A stretch of DNA of 16,538 nucleotides from JAWWPG01 sp038327385 (GTDB lineage Bacteria; Actinomycetota; Actinomycetes; Propionibacteriales; Nocardioidaceae): NCBI GenBank assembly GCA_038327385.1, contig JBBQKY010000036.1:1-16538 (forward strand), read 5' to 3'. The notes beneath the pieces are model-generated. The model was not told the origin of the DNA. It searched no databases and worked only from the letters and a program-made list of their open reading frames with translations. A program made the position numbers and the translations under genes. Below, one piece after another: positions 1 to 6,753 of this stretch (position 1 is its first letter; every line of letters starts with the position of its first letter).

Positions 1-1092
1 ACGGAGAACGACTCGATGTACGGCATCACCTTCAGGGGCAACGTGCGCTGGCGTCGCCACGTCGGAAGCCCGGTGCCGCTGTCCCAGCTGGGTTGCGGCA
101 ACATCGACCCGCTGGGCATGACCGGCACCCCGATCTACGACGCCGCAAAGAACCAGGTCCTCGTCGCTGCAGAGCTCAACAGCCCGGTCCGCCACCGCCT
201 GTACGCCATCGACGCGACGACCGGGCACGTCAAGTGGTCCCGGAGTCTCGATCCCGCCAACATGGTGGTGGCGAACCAGCAGCAGCGGGCGGCGCTGGCA
301 ATCTCCCATGGCCGGGTGTGGGTGGCGTTCGGTGGTCTCGCCGGCGACTGCGGGTCCTATCACGGATGGGTCATCGGCATGCGCCTCGACGGCACGGGTG
401 CGCGCAGCGTGTACCAGCAGCCCAGCCCCCGCGAGGGGGGCATCTGGGCGCCGTCCGGTCCGGCCGTCGACGAAGCGGGCAACCTGTACGTCGCCGTTGG
501 CAACGGCGCCGCACTGCGACCGCCGTACGACGACAGCGACAGCGTCACGAGGCTCGACGGAAACCAGAAGCTGGGCCTCTTCGCGCCGAGGAACTGGGCA
601 GAGGAGAACGCCCAGGACCTGGACCTCGGCTCGACCGGGCCCACCCTGTTCAGCGCGATCGGGAAGCCATGGGCCTTCGACGCCGGTAAGGCCGGCGATG
701 GATATCTGCTGCACCAGAACAACCTCGGCGGCATCGGCGGCTCGGCCGCTCGCTTCCACAACTGCAAGTCGTGGGGCGGGACGGCCTTCCGGCAGGGAAT
801 CATCTATGTCCCGTGCCTCGGCGGTCTCAGCGCCTACCGGGTAGTCGCGGGTCCGGCGATGCGGCGGCTCTGGCAGAACACGGCAGTCCAGTACGGCGCG
901 TCGCCGGTGCTCGGTGGCGGCGCCGTGTGGGCAATCTACAACGGCACGCTGTTCCAGCTGAACCCGGCGACCGGCAGCACGGTCAAGACCATCTCGGTCG
1001 GCACGACGCCACACTTCGCCACCCCGACGCTGCACGGTTCGCTCGTGCTCGTCGGAACCGTGAACGGTCTGACCGCCATCAGCACAGGCTGA
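1..1092 (+). CDS. PQQ-like beta-propeller repeat protein (5' partial)
   Basis: The reading frame is open from the first base of the window, so the true start lies upstream; the ATG at 16 is probably internal. About 363 residues are visible. Repeats of the PQQ/YVTN-like propeller type are recognisable: LYAIDATTGHVKW near visible residues 67-79, and LFQLNPATGSTVK followed by LVLVGTVNGLTAIS at the C-terminus. Such propellers are usually exported or surface scaffolds (BamB-like) or, with PQQ, dehydrogenases; no catalytic signature of a quinoprotein dehydrogenase was recognised. Four well-spaced cysteines (in GCGN, GDCG, NCKS and VPCLG) would fit an extracytoplasmic protein with disulfides, but the signal peptide region is outside the window. 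The gene converges on the MGMT gene. The propeller assignment is firm and the function is unknown. Confidence 0.8.
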   Translation, partial: TENDSMYGITFRGNVRWRRHVGSPVPLSQLGCGNIDPLGMTGTPIYDAAKNQVLVAAELNSPVRHRLYAIDATTGHVKWSRSLDPANMVVANQQQRAALAISHGRVWVAFGGLAGDCGSYHGWVIGMRLDGTGARSVYQQPSPREGGIWAPSGPAVDEAGNLYVAVGNGAALRPPYDDSDSVTRLDGNQKLGLFAPRNWAEENAQDLDLGSTGPTLFSAIGKPWAFDAGKAGDGYLLHQNNLGGIGGSAARFHNCKSWGGTAFRQGIIYVPCLGGLSAYRVVAGPAMRRLWQNTAVQYGASPVLGGGAVWAIYNGTLFQLNPATGSTVKTISVGTTPHFATPTLHGSLVLVGTVNGLTAISTG

Positions 1093-1105
1093 CGTCACGG
1101 GTCAC

Positions 1106-1142
1106 GGCACACCGGGCGGCGGACTGCCGCCGTCACGGTGCC
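1106..1142. terminator. Convergent-gene hairpin, possible bidirectional terminator
   Basis: A perfect stem CGGCGG (1117-1122), loop ACTG and CCGCCG (1127-1132) is nested inside an outer GGCAC (1106-1110)/GTGCC (1138-1142) pair. It sits between the convergent ends of the propeller gene and the MGMT gene. The right-hand outer arm lies inside the last MGMT codons. There is no T-run on either side, so this would be an atypical actinobacterial terminator. Confidence 0.4.
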
Positions 1143-1774
1143 CCCGCGACGGCACCCTCGAGCCTGAGCAGGGCCCGCTTAGCGTCCGTGCCGCCGACGT
1201 ACTCTCCTACGCGTCCATCGGAGCGAAGCACCCGGTGACAGGGCACGACAAGAGGCAGCGGGTTCGTCCGGCAGGCCGAGCCAACGGCGCGGGCGGCCCT
1301 CGGGTGGCCGGCCGCTGAGGCGACTGACGCATAGCTGGCGGTCGTGCCGTACGCGATGTCGCTCAGGTGTCTCAGCACGTCCCGCCGGAAGCCGCGCGCC
1401 AGCCGGAGATCCAGGGGTACGTCGAAGGCGGCTCGCCGTCCCTCGAAGTACTCCCCCAGCTCCCGGGCAACCGGATCGAGCCGCCCAGGAGCCTCGAGAA
1501 CGCGAGGGCTGATCATTGCAGCCAAGGTCTGCAGCACCTCGTCGTGGCCCTGGCGGGCAAACGCGACCCGCACGAGGCCCGCGTCCGTGCTCGCCAGGAG
1601 CAGCGGGCCCAGGGGACTGTCGAGCAGGCGGTAGGCGACGTCCAGCACACCTTCGCGCGCGGCGGCCTCGACGAGCTTCTCGTGCAGCCGGCTCCGTGTC
1701 TCGTCACTCACCGGGGTGAGGCAGCCGAAGAGGTCCTCGGCTGGTGGAGAGGCGGTCGAACCTGTCGTACTCAT
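1133..1774 (-). CDS. Methylated-DNA--protein-cysteine methyltransferase family protein (MGMT/Ogt-like)
   Basis: A 213-residue protein. The catalytic PCHRV motif puts the alkyl-acceptor cysteine at C179, within NPLPLVVPCHRVLRSDG. The preceding helix-turn-helix segment (YGTTASYASVASAAGHPRAARAVG, about residues 142-165) is typical of the MGMT DNA-binding domain. The family removes O6-alkyl groups from guanine by irreversible transfer to the cysteine. About 45 residues precede the usual N-terminal domain (VAYRLLDSPLGPLLLAS), a longer N-terminus than classical Ogt. The start is the ATG at 1774-1772. It overlaps the TGA of the upstream sigma-factor gene as ATGA, which implies translational coupling. 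A longer frame back to 1948 runs through sigma-factor coding sequence and is rejected. From memory, this extended MGMT next to an ECF sigma gene recurs in actinobacteria. Repair activity is likely; a regulatory role for the extension is only an inference. Confidence 0.9.
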   Translation of the reverse strand: MSTTGSTASPPAEDLFGCLTPVSDETRSRLHEKLVEAAAREGVLDVAYRLLDSPLGPLLLASTDAGLVRVAFARQGHDEVLQTLAAMISPRVLEAPGRLDPVARELGEYFEGRRAAFDVPLDLRLARGFRRDVLRHLSDIAYGTTASYASVASAAGHPRAARAVGSACRTNPLPLVVPCHRVLRSDGRVGEYVGGTDAKRALLRLEGAVAGAP

Positions 1775-2253
1775 AGCACTCCTCGGTAGGTCGCGCGAAG
1801 CTTCTTGACGCCGTCGGCAGCGGCGCGGCGCGCCGCCGGCTCGCTGTTGCCGAGGAGCCTCGCGACGTCGGCGTAGGGCAGACCGCCCAGGTAGTGGTAG
1901 GCGATGGCCTCCCGCTGCCGGAGCGGAAGCCGTCGCAGCGCCTCCCATAACCCGTCGGCAGCGGCTTCGCTCTCCTCCTCGAGCGGCGGATTCCTCATCT
2001 GTGGAAGGGTCTCCATGGGAACCGGCGCCCGCTGTCGCTGGCGATGCTGGTCAATGGCTTTGTGCTTGGCGATCGTGACCAGCCATGCCTCGACGTTGCT
2101 TCCCGGCCGGAGGCCGGGGTAGGCGCGCAAGGCCGAGAGGAACGTCTCCGACCAGGCATCCTCGGCGTCCGCAGGTCCGAGGACAACACGGCAGACCCTG
2201 AGCACGGTCGCCCCGTGCTCGGTCACGATCTTCTCGAACGGAATCGATGCCAC
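1771..2253 (-). CDS. ECF-type RNA polymerase sigma factor (sigma-70 family)
   Basis: 160 residues. Region 2 spans about residues 8-75 (core segments ADAEDAWSETFLSALRAY and VEAWLVTIAKHKAIDQHR). Region 4 spans about 100-155 (LRRLPLRQREAIAYHYLGGLPYADVARLLG) and holds the -35-recognition helix-turn-helix. The two-domain build without region 3 is that of ECF/group IV sigmas. It should direct RNA polymerase to a small regulon. The start is a GTG at 2253-2251 with GGGAG about 12 nt upstream. The gene lies 52 bp downstream of dnaB on the same strand, and its stop overlaps the MGMT start (ATGA). No zinc-finger anti-sigma or other membrane anti-sigma gene is adjacent, so control may be transcriptional or through the coupled MGMT. 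The stimulus is unknown; DNA alkylation is a guess from the neighbour. Confidence 0.9.
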   Translation of the reverse strand: MASIPFEKIVTEHGATVLRVCRVVLGPADAEDAWSETFLSALRAYPGLRPGSNVEAWLVTIAKHKAIDQHRQRQRAPVPMETLPQMRNPPLEEESEAAADGLWEALRRLPLRQREAIAYHYLGGLPYADVARLLGNSEPAARRAAADGVKKLRATYRGVL

Positions 2254-2305
2254 AGCTGGTAGACGCTCCCGCTTCGCGTTTCGTGAGTCCGTCGGGGGCT
2301 GAAGC

Positions 2306-3688
2306 TCAGCTCTGGGCCATGTCGACGAAGCGGGAGTAGTGGCCTTGGAAGGCCAGCACCAAGTCAGCAGTGGGGCCGTTCCGGTGTTTCGCGACGATCA
2401 GGTCTGCCTCACCCGGCCGAGTTGACTCCTTTTCATACATATCTTCCCTGTGCAGGAGAATGACCATATCCGAATCTTGCTCCAGGCTCCCGCTCTCGCG
2501 GAGATCCGACAATAACGGGCGCTTTGACGTCCGCTGCTCGGATCCGCGGTTGAGCTGCGATATCGCCACCACAGGAACCTCGAGCTCCTTGGCGAGCAGC
2601 TTGATCTGCCGGGAGAACTCCGACACCTCCACCTGGCGTGACTCGACCTTCTTGCCGGAGGTCATCAGCTGCAGGTAGTCGACGACGATGAGGCGGAGGT
2701 CGTGCCGCTGCTTGAGCCGCCGGGCCTTGGCCCTGATCTCCATCATCGTGAGGTTGGGCGAGTCGTCGATGAAGAGCGGAGCCTCCGAGACCTCTCCCAT
2801 CTTGCGGACCAGCTTGTTCCAGTCGTCGTCGCTCATCTTGCCGTTTCGCATGTGGTTGAGCGGAATGCGAGCCTCCGCCGACAGCAGCCGCATGGTGATC
2901 TCGGTACGGCTCATCTCCAGCGAGAAGATGCAACTGGCAAGCCCGTGCCGAATGGATGCCGACCTCGCAATATCCAATCCCAGGGTTGACTTGCCGACCG
3001 CGGGTCTAGCGGCAACTATCACCATCTGACCCGGATGCAAGCCGTTGGTGAGGTCGTCGAGCTCCGCGAAGCCGGTCGGCACCCCGGCCATAGCGCCGTC
3101 GCGGTTGCCGATCGCCTCGAGCTCGTCGATCGTGAGCTCCATGATGTCGGACAGCGGCGCGTAGTCCTCCGACGCCCGCCGGTCAGTCACGGAGTAGACC
3201 TCGGCCTGGGCCCTGTCGACGACGTCGTCGACCTGGCCCTGCGCTGCATAGCCCAGCTGGACGATCTTCGTGCCGGCGGTCACCAGCCGGCGCAGGATCG
3301 CCTTCTCCCGCACGATCGCGGCGTAGTAGCCGGCGTTGGCTGTCACCGGGACACCAGCGACCAGCGTGTGGATGTAGACACCCCCACCGACACGGGCGAG
3401 GTCGCCGGCCCGGGTCAGCTCCGCCGAGACCGTGATGGCGTCCACCGGCTCACCGCGGCCATAGAGGTCCAGCACCGCGTCGTAGATCAGCTCGTGCGCC
3501 GGACGGTAGAAGTCCGACCCACGAATGACTTCGACGACATCGGCGATGGCGTCCTTGCTCAGCAGCATCGCGCCCAGAACGGACTGCTCGGCGTCCTCGT
3601 CCTGCGGAGGCACCAGCCCCGGAGCGCTCGCGGGCCCGAAGTCGTCGTCACGGAGCGCGGACGGGCCGGGGAACTCGGCGATGCTCAA
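2306..3688 (-). CDS. dnaB: Replicative DNA helicase DnaB
   Basis: 460 residues from the proposed start. The N-terminal DnaB domain begins at PPQDEDAEQSVLGAMLLS (about residues 27-44). The RecA-like C-terminal domain has Walker A ARPAVGKS (227-234), Walker B LIVVDYLQLM (333-342), QLNRGSEQR (378-386) and the arginine-finger region KHRNGPT (434-440). The hexamer unwinds DNA at the fork and recruits primase. No intein interrupts the P-loop, unlike in some mycobacteria. The start is a TTG at 3688-3686 preceded by GGAG with 5-nt spacing; the adjacent TTG at 3691 is only 2 nt from that SD. An upstream ATG at 3949 would add 87 residues with no resemblance to DnaB. A 460-residue product fits the family. 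The leader contains several inverted repeats, described separately. Confidence 0.95.
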   Translation of the reverse strand: MSIAEFPGPSALRDDDFGPASAPGLVPPQDEDAEQSVLGAMLLSKDAIADVVEVIRGSDFYRPAHELIYDAVLDLYGRGEPVDAITVSAELTRAGDLARVGGGVYIHTLVAGVPVTANAGYYAAIVREKAILRRLVTAGTKIVQLGYAAQGQVDDVVDRAQAEVYSVTDRRASEDYAPLSDIMELTIDELEAIGNRDGAMAGVPTGFAELDDLTNGLHPGQMVIVAARPAVGKSTLGLDIARSASIRHGLASCIFSLEMSRTEITMRLLSAEARIPLNHMRNGKMSDDDWNKLVRKMGEVSEAPLFIDDSPNLTMMEIRAKARRLKQRHDLRLIVVDYLQLMTSGKKVESRQVEVSEFSRQIKLLAKELEVPVVAISQLNRGSEQRTSKRPLLSDLRESGSLEQDSDMVILLHREDMYEKESTRPGEADLIVAKHRNGPTADLVLAFQGHYSRFVDMAQS

Positions 3689-3747
3689 CAAGGCTCCTGA
3701 CGTGGGCGCACCATGGGCAGTCAACTGCGATGGTAGGTGTGGCCACC

Positions 3748-3769
3748 GACAAGGACCGCGATCCTTGTC
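3748..3769 (-). repeat. 8-bp perfect inverted repeat in dnaB leader
   Basis: GACAAGGA (3748-3755), loop CCGCGA, TCCTTGTC (3762-3769). The repeat begins 60 bp upstream of the dnaB start. A further GACAAGG at 3798-3804 could pair instead with the inner CCTTGTC at 3763-3769. This makes two mutually exclusive hairpins possible in a dnaB leader RNA. It could equally be an operator. Confidence 0.6.
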
Positions 3770-3819
3770 CGGCGAAGCTGGGCATTCGTCTTGGCCCGAC
3801 AAGGTGACGTTACGGCTTC

Positions 3820-3857
3820 TTGCCGAGTGGCAACAGGGGCCGGTCAACAGCCCCTGT
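3820..3857. repeat. Two abutting hairpins upstream of dnaB
   Basis: TTGCC-GAGT-GGCAA (3820-3833) runs directly into ACAGGGGC (3833-3840), a 9-nt loop and GCCCCTGT (3850-3857), an 8-bp perfect stem. Neither is followed by a T-run. They sit 130-170 bp upstream of dnaB and about 145 bp upstream of the MATE start. Confidence 0.55.
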
Positions 3858-3896
3858 GCAGCACTCGCCCGTGCCTGTGGGCAACCCCCGTAAAGA

Positions 3897-3919
3897 TGTG
3901 CACAGCCTGGGTGTACACC
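3897..3919. promoter_or_regulatory. Paired palindromes, possible operator for the MATE gene
   Basis: TGTGCACA (3897-3904) and GGTGTACACC (3910-3919) are each perfect palindromes with a 5-bp gap between them, 80-100 bp upstream of the MATE start. Such spacing suits a dimeric or tetrameric repressor, but no regulator gene is adjacent. Functional status is a guess. Confidence 0.3.
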
Positions 3920-4000
3920 TGTGGATATCCGGAGGGCGGATGGCGGCACATAGCCGCTGAACAGGCACGATAGCCTGACTCAGATGTGGAGGAAAAATAG

Positions 4001-5401
4001 TTGTCGGCGTGTTGGTGCGCTCCGTTGACAACGGGCCCACCCGTCCCGCTGGACATATCCCCTACCGCCGAGACTCGACGAGCCGCCCGTCGTACGCTCG
4101 ATGTCGAGATCGCCAGGCTTGCCGTCCCCGCCTTCGCAGCACTCGTCTGCGAGCCGCTCTTCCTCCTGGCGGACTCCGCCATCGTCGGGCATCTCGGGAC
4201 GGCTCAGCTGGCCGCGCTGGGCATCTCGGGGGCGGTGGTCCAGACTGCAGTCGGCCTCTTCATCTTCCTCGCGTACGGCACGACGTCGGTGGTAGCCCGT
4301 AGCGTCGGAGCTGGTGCTCGCGACTCGGCGCTGGCATCCGGAATCGACGGGATGTGGCTCGCTGCGGTCATCGGCGCGCTCGCCGGCATCGGCTGCTGGC
4401 TTCTCAGCTCGACGCTCGTTGGCGCACTGACCTCGGATCCCTCGGTGCGCTGGTTCGCAGTCAGCTACCTGCACATCGCGTCCGCAGGCATCCCGGCGCT
4501 GCTGCTGATGTTGGCTGCGACCGGCGTACTCCGCGGGTTACAGGACACCCGGACTCCGCTCGTCGTCGCGGTCATCGCCAACCTCGCGAACATCGCGCTG
4601 AACCTCGCCCTGGTCTACGGCCTCCAATGGGGGATCGTCGGCTCGGCTGCGGGCAGCCTGATCGCGCAGGCTGGAGCCGCCGCCGTCCTGATGATCGTGG
4701 TGGCTCGGACCGCGCGTCGCTACGACGCAAGGCTGGCACCTCATGTGGACGGCATCCTGAAGGCCTTCGCGGCAGGGATGCCGCTACTCGTTCGGACCCT
4801 GACGCTGCGAGTCGCACTGCTCATTGCCATCTACGTCGCGGCTGCCATCTCCACGACGGCGATCGCCGCTCACCAGGTGGCCTTCACGCTCTGGACATTC
4901 CTGGCGTTCGCCCTTGACGCGATCGCCATCGCCGGACAAGCGATCACCGGACGTCTTCTCGGCGCCAGCAACGCCCGGTCGGCCCGTGCCGCCACTCGCC
5001 GGATGATGCAGTGGGGACTGGTCAGCGGCATCATCTCAGGAGCGCTCGTCGCGCTGGCTCGGCCGCTCGTCGTACCCCTCTTCACCTCTGACTCCGACGT
5101 CCAGCACCTTCTTTCGAGCGTGCTGCTGATCGTCGCCGTCCAACAGCCGGTCGCCGGCCTGGTGTTCGTCCTCGATGGCGTGCTCATCGGCGCCGGGGAC
5201 GGACGCTACCTCGCAACGGCCGGGGTCGTCACGGTCGTGGTCTTCGCGCCCCTCGCCCTCGCTGTGATGTGGCTGGGGCTCGGTCTGGCCTGGCTGTGGT
5301 GGGCGTTCACCGCGTTCATGCTCGTCCGGTTGACGACCCTGCTGTGGCGCGAGCGCAGGGACAGCTGGCTCGTGCTCGGGGCCGGTCATCGGTCGGCCTG
5401 A
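4001..5401 (+). CDS. MATE family efflux transporter (DinF-like)
   Basis: 466 residues, almost wholly hydrophobic, with about 12 predicted membrane segments. The first begins near residue 38 (IARLAVPAFAALVCEPLFLLADSAIVGHLG), the diagnostic MATE N-terminus. The second half repeats the fold, with LPLLV-like, AHQVAFTLWTF and GQAITGRLLGA segments (about residues 258-325). MATE proteins exchange Na+ or H+ for organic cations or drugs across the inner membrane; the substrate cannot be read from sequence. The TTG start at 4001 is supported by GGAGG at 3988-3992 with 8-nt spacing. The gene lies on the opposite strand between rplI and dnaB and converges on rplI with a 31-bp gap. The family call is firm; DinF subfamily is likely. 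Confidence 0.92.
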   Translation: MSACWCAPLTTGPPVPLDISPTAETRRAARRTLDVEIARLAVPAFAALVCEPLFLLADSAIVGHLGTAQLAALGISGAVVQTAVGLFIFLAYGTTSVVARSVGAGARDSALASGIDGMWLAAVIGALAGIGCWLLSSTLVGALTSDPSVRWFAVSYLHIASAGIPALLLMLAATGVLRGLQDTRTPLVVAVIANLANIALNLALVYGLQWGIVGSAAGSLIAQAGAAAVLMIVVARTARRYDARLAPHVDGILKAFAAGMPLLVRTLTLRVALLIAIYVAAAISTTAIAAHQVAFTLWTFLAFALDAIAIAGQAITGRLLGASNARSARAATRRMMQWGLVSGIISGALVALARPLVVPLFTSDSDVQHLLSSVLLIVAVQQPVAGLVFVLDGVLIGAGDGRYLATAGVVTVVVFAPLALAVMWLGLGLAWLWWAFTAFMLVRLTTLLWRERRDSWLVLGAGHRSA

Positions 5402-5404
5402 GGA

Positions 5405-5416
5405 GCCGCCGGCGGC
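5405..5416. terminator. GC palindrome between convergent MATE and rplI genes
   Basis: GCCGCCGGCGGC is a perfect 12-bp palindrome placed 4 bp after the MATE stop and 17 bp after the rplI stop (minus strand). Its position suggests a shared terminator element, but there is no loop and no T-tract, so the call is weak. Confidence 0.3.
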
Positions 5417-5432
5417 CACCAGTGTCATGATG

Positions 5433-5879
5433 CTAGGAGGCGACAACCTCGAGACTCAGCGTGGCGGTCACATCGTCGTGGACCTTGACTGACACCTGGT
5501 GCGGGCCCAGGGACTTGATCGGGTTGCCGACCTCGATGCGGCGCTTGTCGATGTCGGGTCCGCCGGCGCGCTTCACGGCGGCCACGATCTCCGCAACCGT
5601 CAGGGCACCGAAGAGACGACCCGAAGAACCGGCCTGCGATTCGACCCTGACGTTCAGCGCCTCGAGCTGCGCCTTGATCTCGTCAGCGTGGCTCTGATCA
5701 CGGACGGTGCGTACCGACCGGGCCTTCTTGATCGAGTCGATCTGCTTCTGCGCTCCACGCGTCCAGCCGATGGCGAACCCGCGTGGCATGAGGTAGTTGC
5801 GGCCGTAGCCGTCCTTGACGTCCACGACGTCACCCGGCGCCCCGAGGTTCGAGACTTCCTGAGTCAAGATGAGCTTCAT
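5433..5879 (-). CDS. rplI: 50S ribosomal protein L9
   Basis: 148 residues, normal length for L9. The N-terminal rRNA-binding domain carries MKLILTQEVSNLGAPGD and the signature GYGRNYLMPRGFA (24-36). A long central helix (about 40-80) leads to the C-terminal domain (RLFGALTVAEIV...). L9 binds 23S rRNA near the L1 stalk base and extends from the large subunit. It is the last gene of the rpsF operon. It starts 13 bp after rpsR, and its GAGAGG ribosome-binding site lies across the rpsR stop codon, so expression is probably coupled to rpsR. It converges with the MATE gene. Confidence 0.97.
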   Translation of the reverse strand: MKLILTQEVSNLGAPGDVVDVKDGYGRNYLMPRGFAIGWTRGAQKQIDSIKKARSVRTVRDQSHADEIKAQLEALNVRVESQAGSSGRLFGALTVAEIVAAVKRAGGPDIDKRRIEVGNPIKSLGPHQVSVKVHDDVTATLSLEVVAS

Positions 5880-5892
5880 GGCAGGCGGCCTC

Positions 5893-6129
5893 TCAGCGGG
5901 CGGTGGACGTGTAGGGAAGCAGCGCCATCTCGCGGGCGTTCTTGATGGCCATGGCTACGTCGCGCTGATGCTGTGTGCAGTTGCCCGTCACTCGACGAGC
6001 GCGGATCTTGCCCCGGTCCGAGATGAACTTGCGTAACAGCGGCGTGTCCTTGTAGTCCACGTACGTCGCCTTGTCCTTGCAGAACGCGCACACCTTTTTC
6101 TTCGGTTTGCGCACAATCGGTTTGGCCAT
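5893..6129 (-). CDS. rpsR: 30S ribosomal protein S18 (zinc-type, C+)
   Basis: 78 residues from MAKPIVRKPKKK. The core YVDYKDTPLLRKFISDRGKI and RRVTGNCTQHQRD are characteristic of S18. Cys14 and Cys17 (CAFC) plus Cys51 and His54 (CTQH) form a likely zinc site. This is the C+ version; many actinobacteria also carry a zinc-free paralogue elsewhere, made under Zur control. S18 pairs with S6 on the 30S platform. An upstream in-frame ATG at 6147 would add six residues, but those codons contain the ribosome-binding site (GGAG, 9 nt before the ATG at 6129), so the shorter start is preferred. It lies between ssb and rplI in the operon. Confidence 0.95.
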   Translation of the reverse strand: MAKPIVRKPKKKVCAFCKDKATYVDYKDTPLLRKFISDRGKIRARRVTGNCTQHQRDVAMAIKNAREMALLPYTSTAR

Positions 6130-6198
6130 TGTGGTGCTCTCCTTCATCGAGCCCGGCGGAGCCGGAATGGTCTGGTCATCTGGACGTGACGGCGGGTC

Positions 6199-6714
6199 TC
6201 AGAACGGTGGCTCATCGGAACCACCGACCGGAGTAGCCCACGGGTCGTTGGAGCTGGCCTGCTGCCCACCCTGGTTCCCCGAGCCGGTGGCCCACGGGTC
6301 CGCCGCATTGTTGCTGGCACCCTCGTTGGAAGCGGAAGGACCGCCGGAGCGACTGGTCTTCGTGGTCTTCGCCGTCGCGTACTTGAGCGACGGACCGACC
6401 TCGTCCACGTCGAGCTCGACGACGGTCCGCTTCTCACCTTCACGGGTCTCGTACGACCGTTGTCGCAGCCGCCCCGACACGATCACGCGCGTGCCACGGT
6501 GCAGTGACTCAGCAACGTTCTCCGCCGCCTGGCGCCAGATCGAGCAGCGCAGGAACAGCGCATCGCCGTCCTTCCACTCGTTGGTCTGCTTGTCGAAGAA
6601 CCGCGGCGTCGAAGCAACCGTGAAGTTGGCAACGGCAGCCCCGGACGGGGTGAATCGAAGGTCGGGGTCGTCGGTAAGGTTTCCGACGACAGTGATCATG
6701 GTCTCGCCCGCCAT
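6199..6714 (-). CDS. ssb: Single-stranded DNA-binding protein SSB
   Basis: 171 residues. The OB-fold domain covers about 1-110 (MITVVGNLTDDPDLRFTPSG, LFLRCSIWRQAAENVAESL, RGTRVIVSGRLRQRSYET). A disordered Gly/Ser/Asn tail follows and ends in the partner-binding tip SDEPPF. The tail contains DPWAT twice (139-143 and 157-161). SSB coats single-stranded DNA and recruits replication and repair proteins through its tip. The start has a good GGGAGG with 6-nt spacing. It lies between rpsF and rpsR, the usual bacterial arrangement. Tail length and acidic tip look intact. Confidence 0.96.
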   Translation of the reverse strand: MAGETMITVVGNLTDDPDLRFTPSGAAVANFTVASTPRFFDKQTNEWKDGDALFLRCSIWRQAAENVAESLHRGTRVIVSGRLRQRSYETREGEKRTVVELDVDEVGPSLKYATAKTTKTSRSGGPSASNEGASNNAADPWATGSGNQGGQQASSNDPWATPVGGSDEPPF

Positions 6715-6753
6715 GGGCAGCCTCCCGGTTCAGGTCAGTGCGGTGAGCGCCGA

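Larger units (their letters stand above)
3689..4000. promoter_or_regulatory. Divergent dnaB / MATE intergenic region
   Basis: 312 bp with no convincing gene. From left to right it holds the dnaB ribosome-binding site (GGAG, 3694-3697), an 8-bp perfect inverted repeat at 3748-3769, a third related heptamer at 3798-3804, two abutting hairpins at 3820-3857, two short palindromes at 3897-3919, a DnaA-box-like nonamer at 3920-3928, and the MATE gene's Shine-Dalgarno at 3988-3992. Promoters for both genes must lie here, but no good -35/-10 pair was recognised. Confidence 0.7.

Noticed and set aside
1775..1948. 58-codon upstream extension of the MGMT gene
   Set aside because: It lies wholly in sigma-factor coding sequence in another frame; the ATGA overlap gives a better start at 1774.
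2306..3688. Intein in DnaB
   Set aside because: The P-loop and flanking motifs are continuous and the length is normal; no intein is present.
3689..3949. 87-codon N-terminal extension of DnaB to ATG 3949
   Set aside because: Cys/Pro/Ser-rich translation unlike any DnaB N-terminus, covering a repeat-rich promoter region.
3700..4000. Structured RNA gene or tRNA in the dnaB-MATE gap
   Set aside because: Hairpins are present, but no cloverleaf, T-loop (GGTTCGAATCC-like) or known riboswitch core was recognised.
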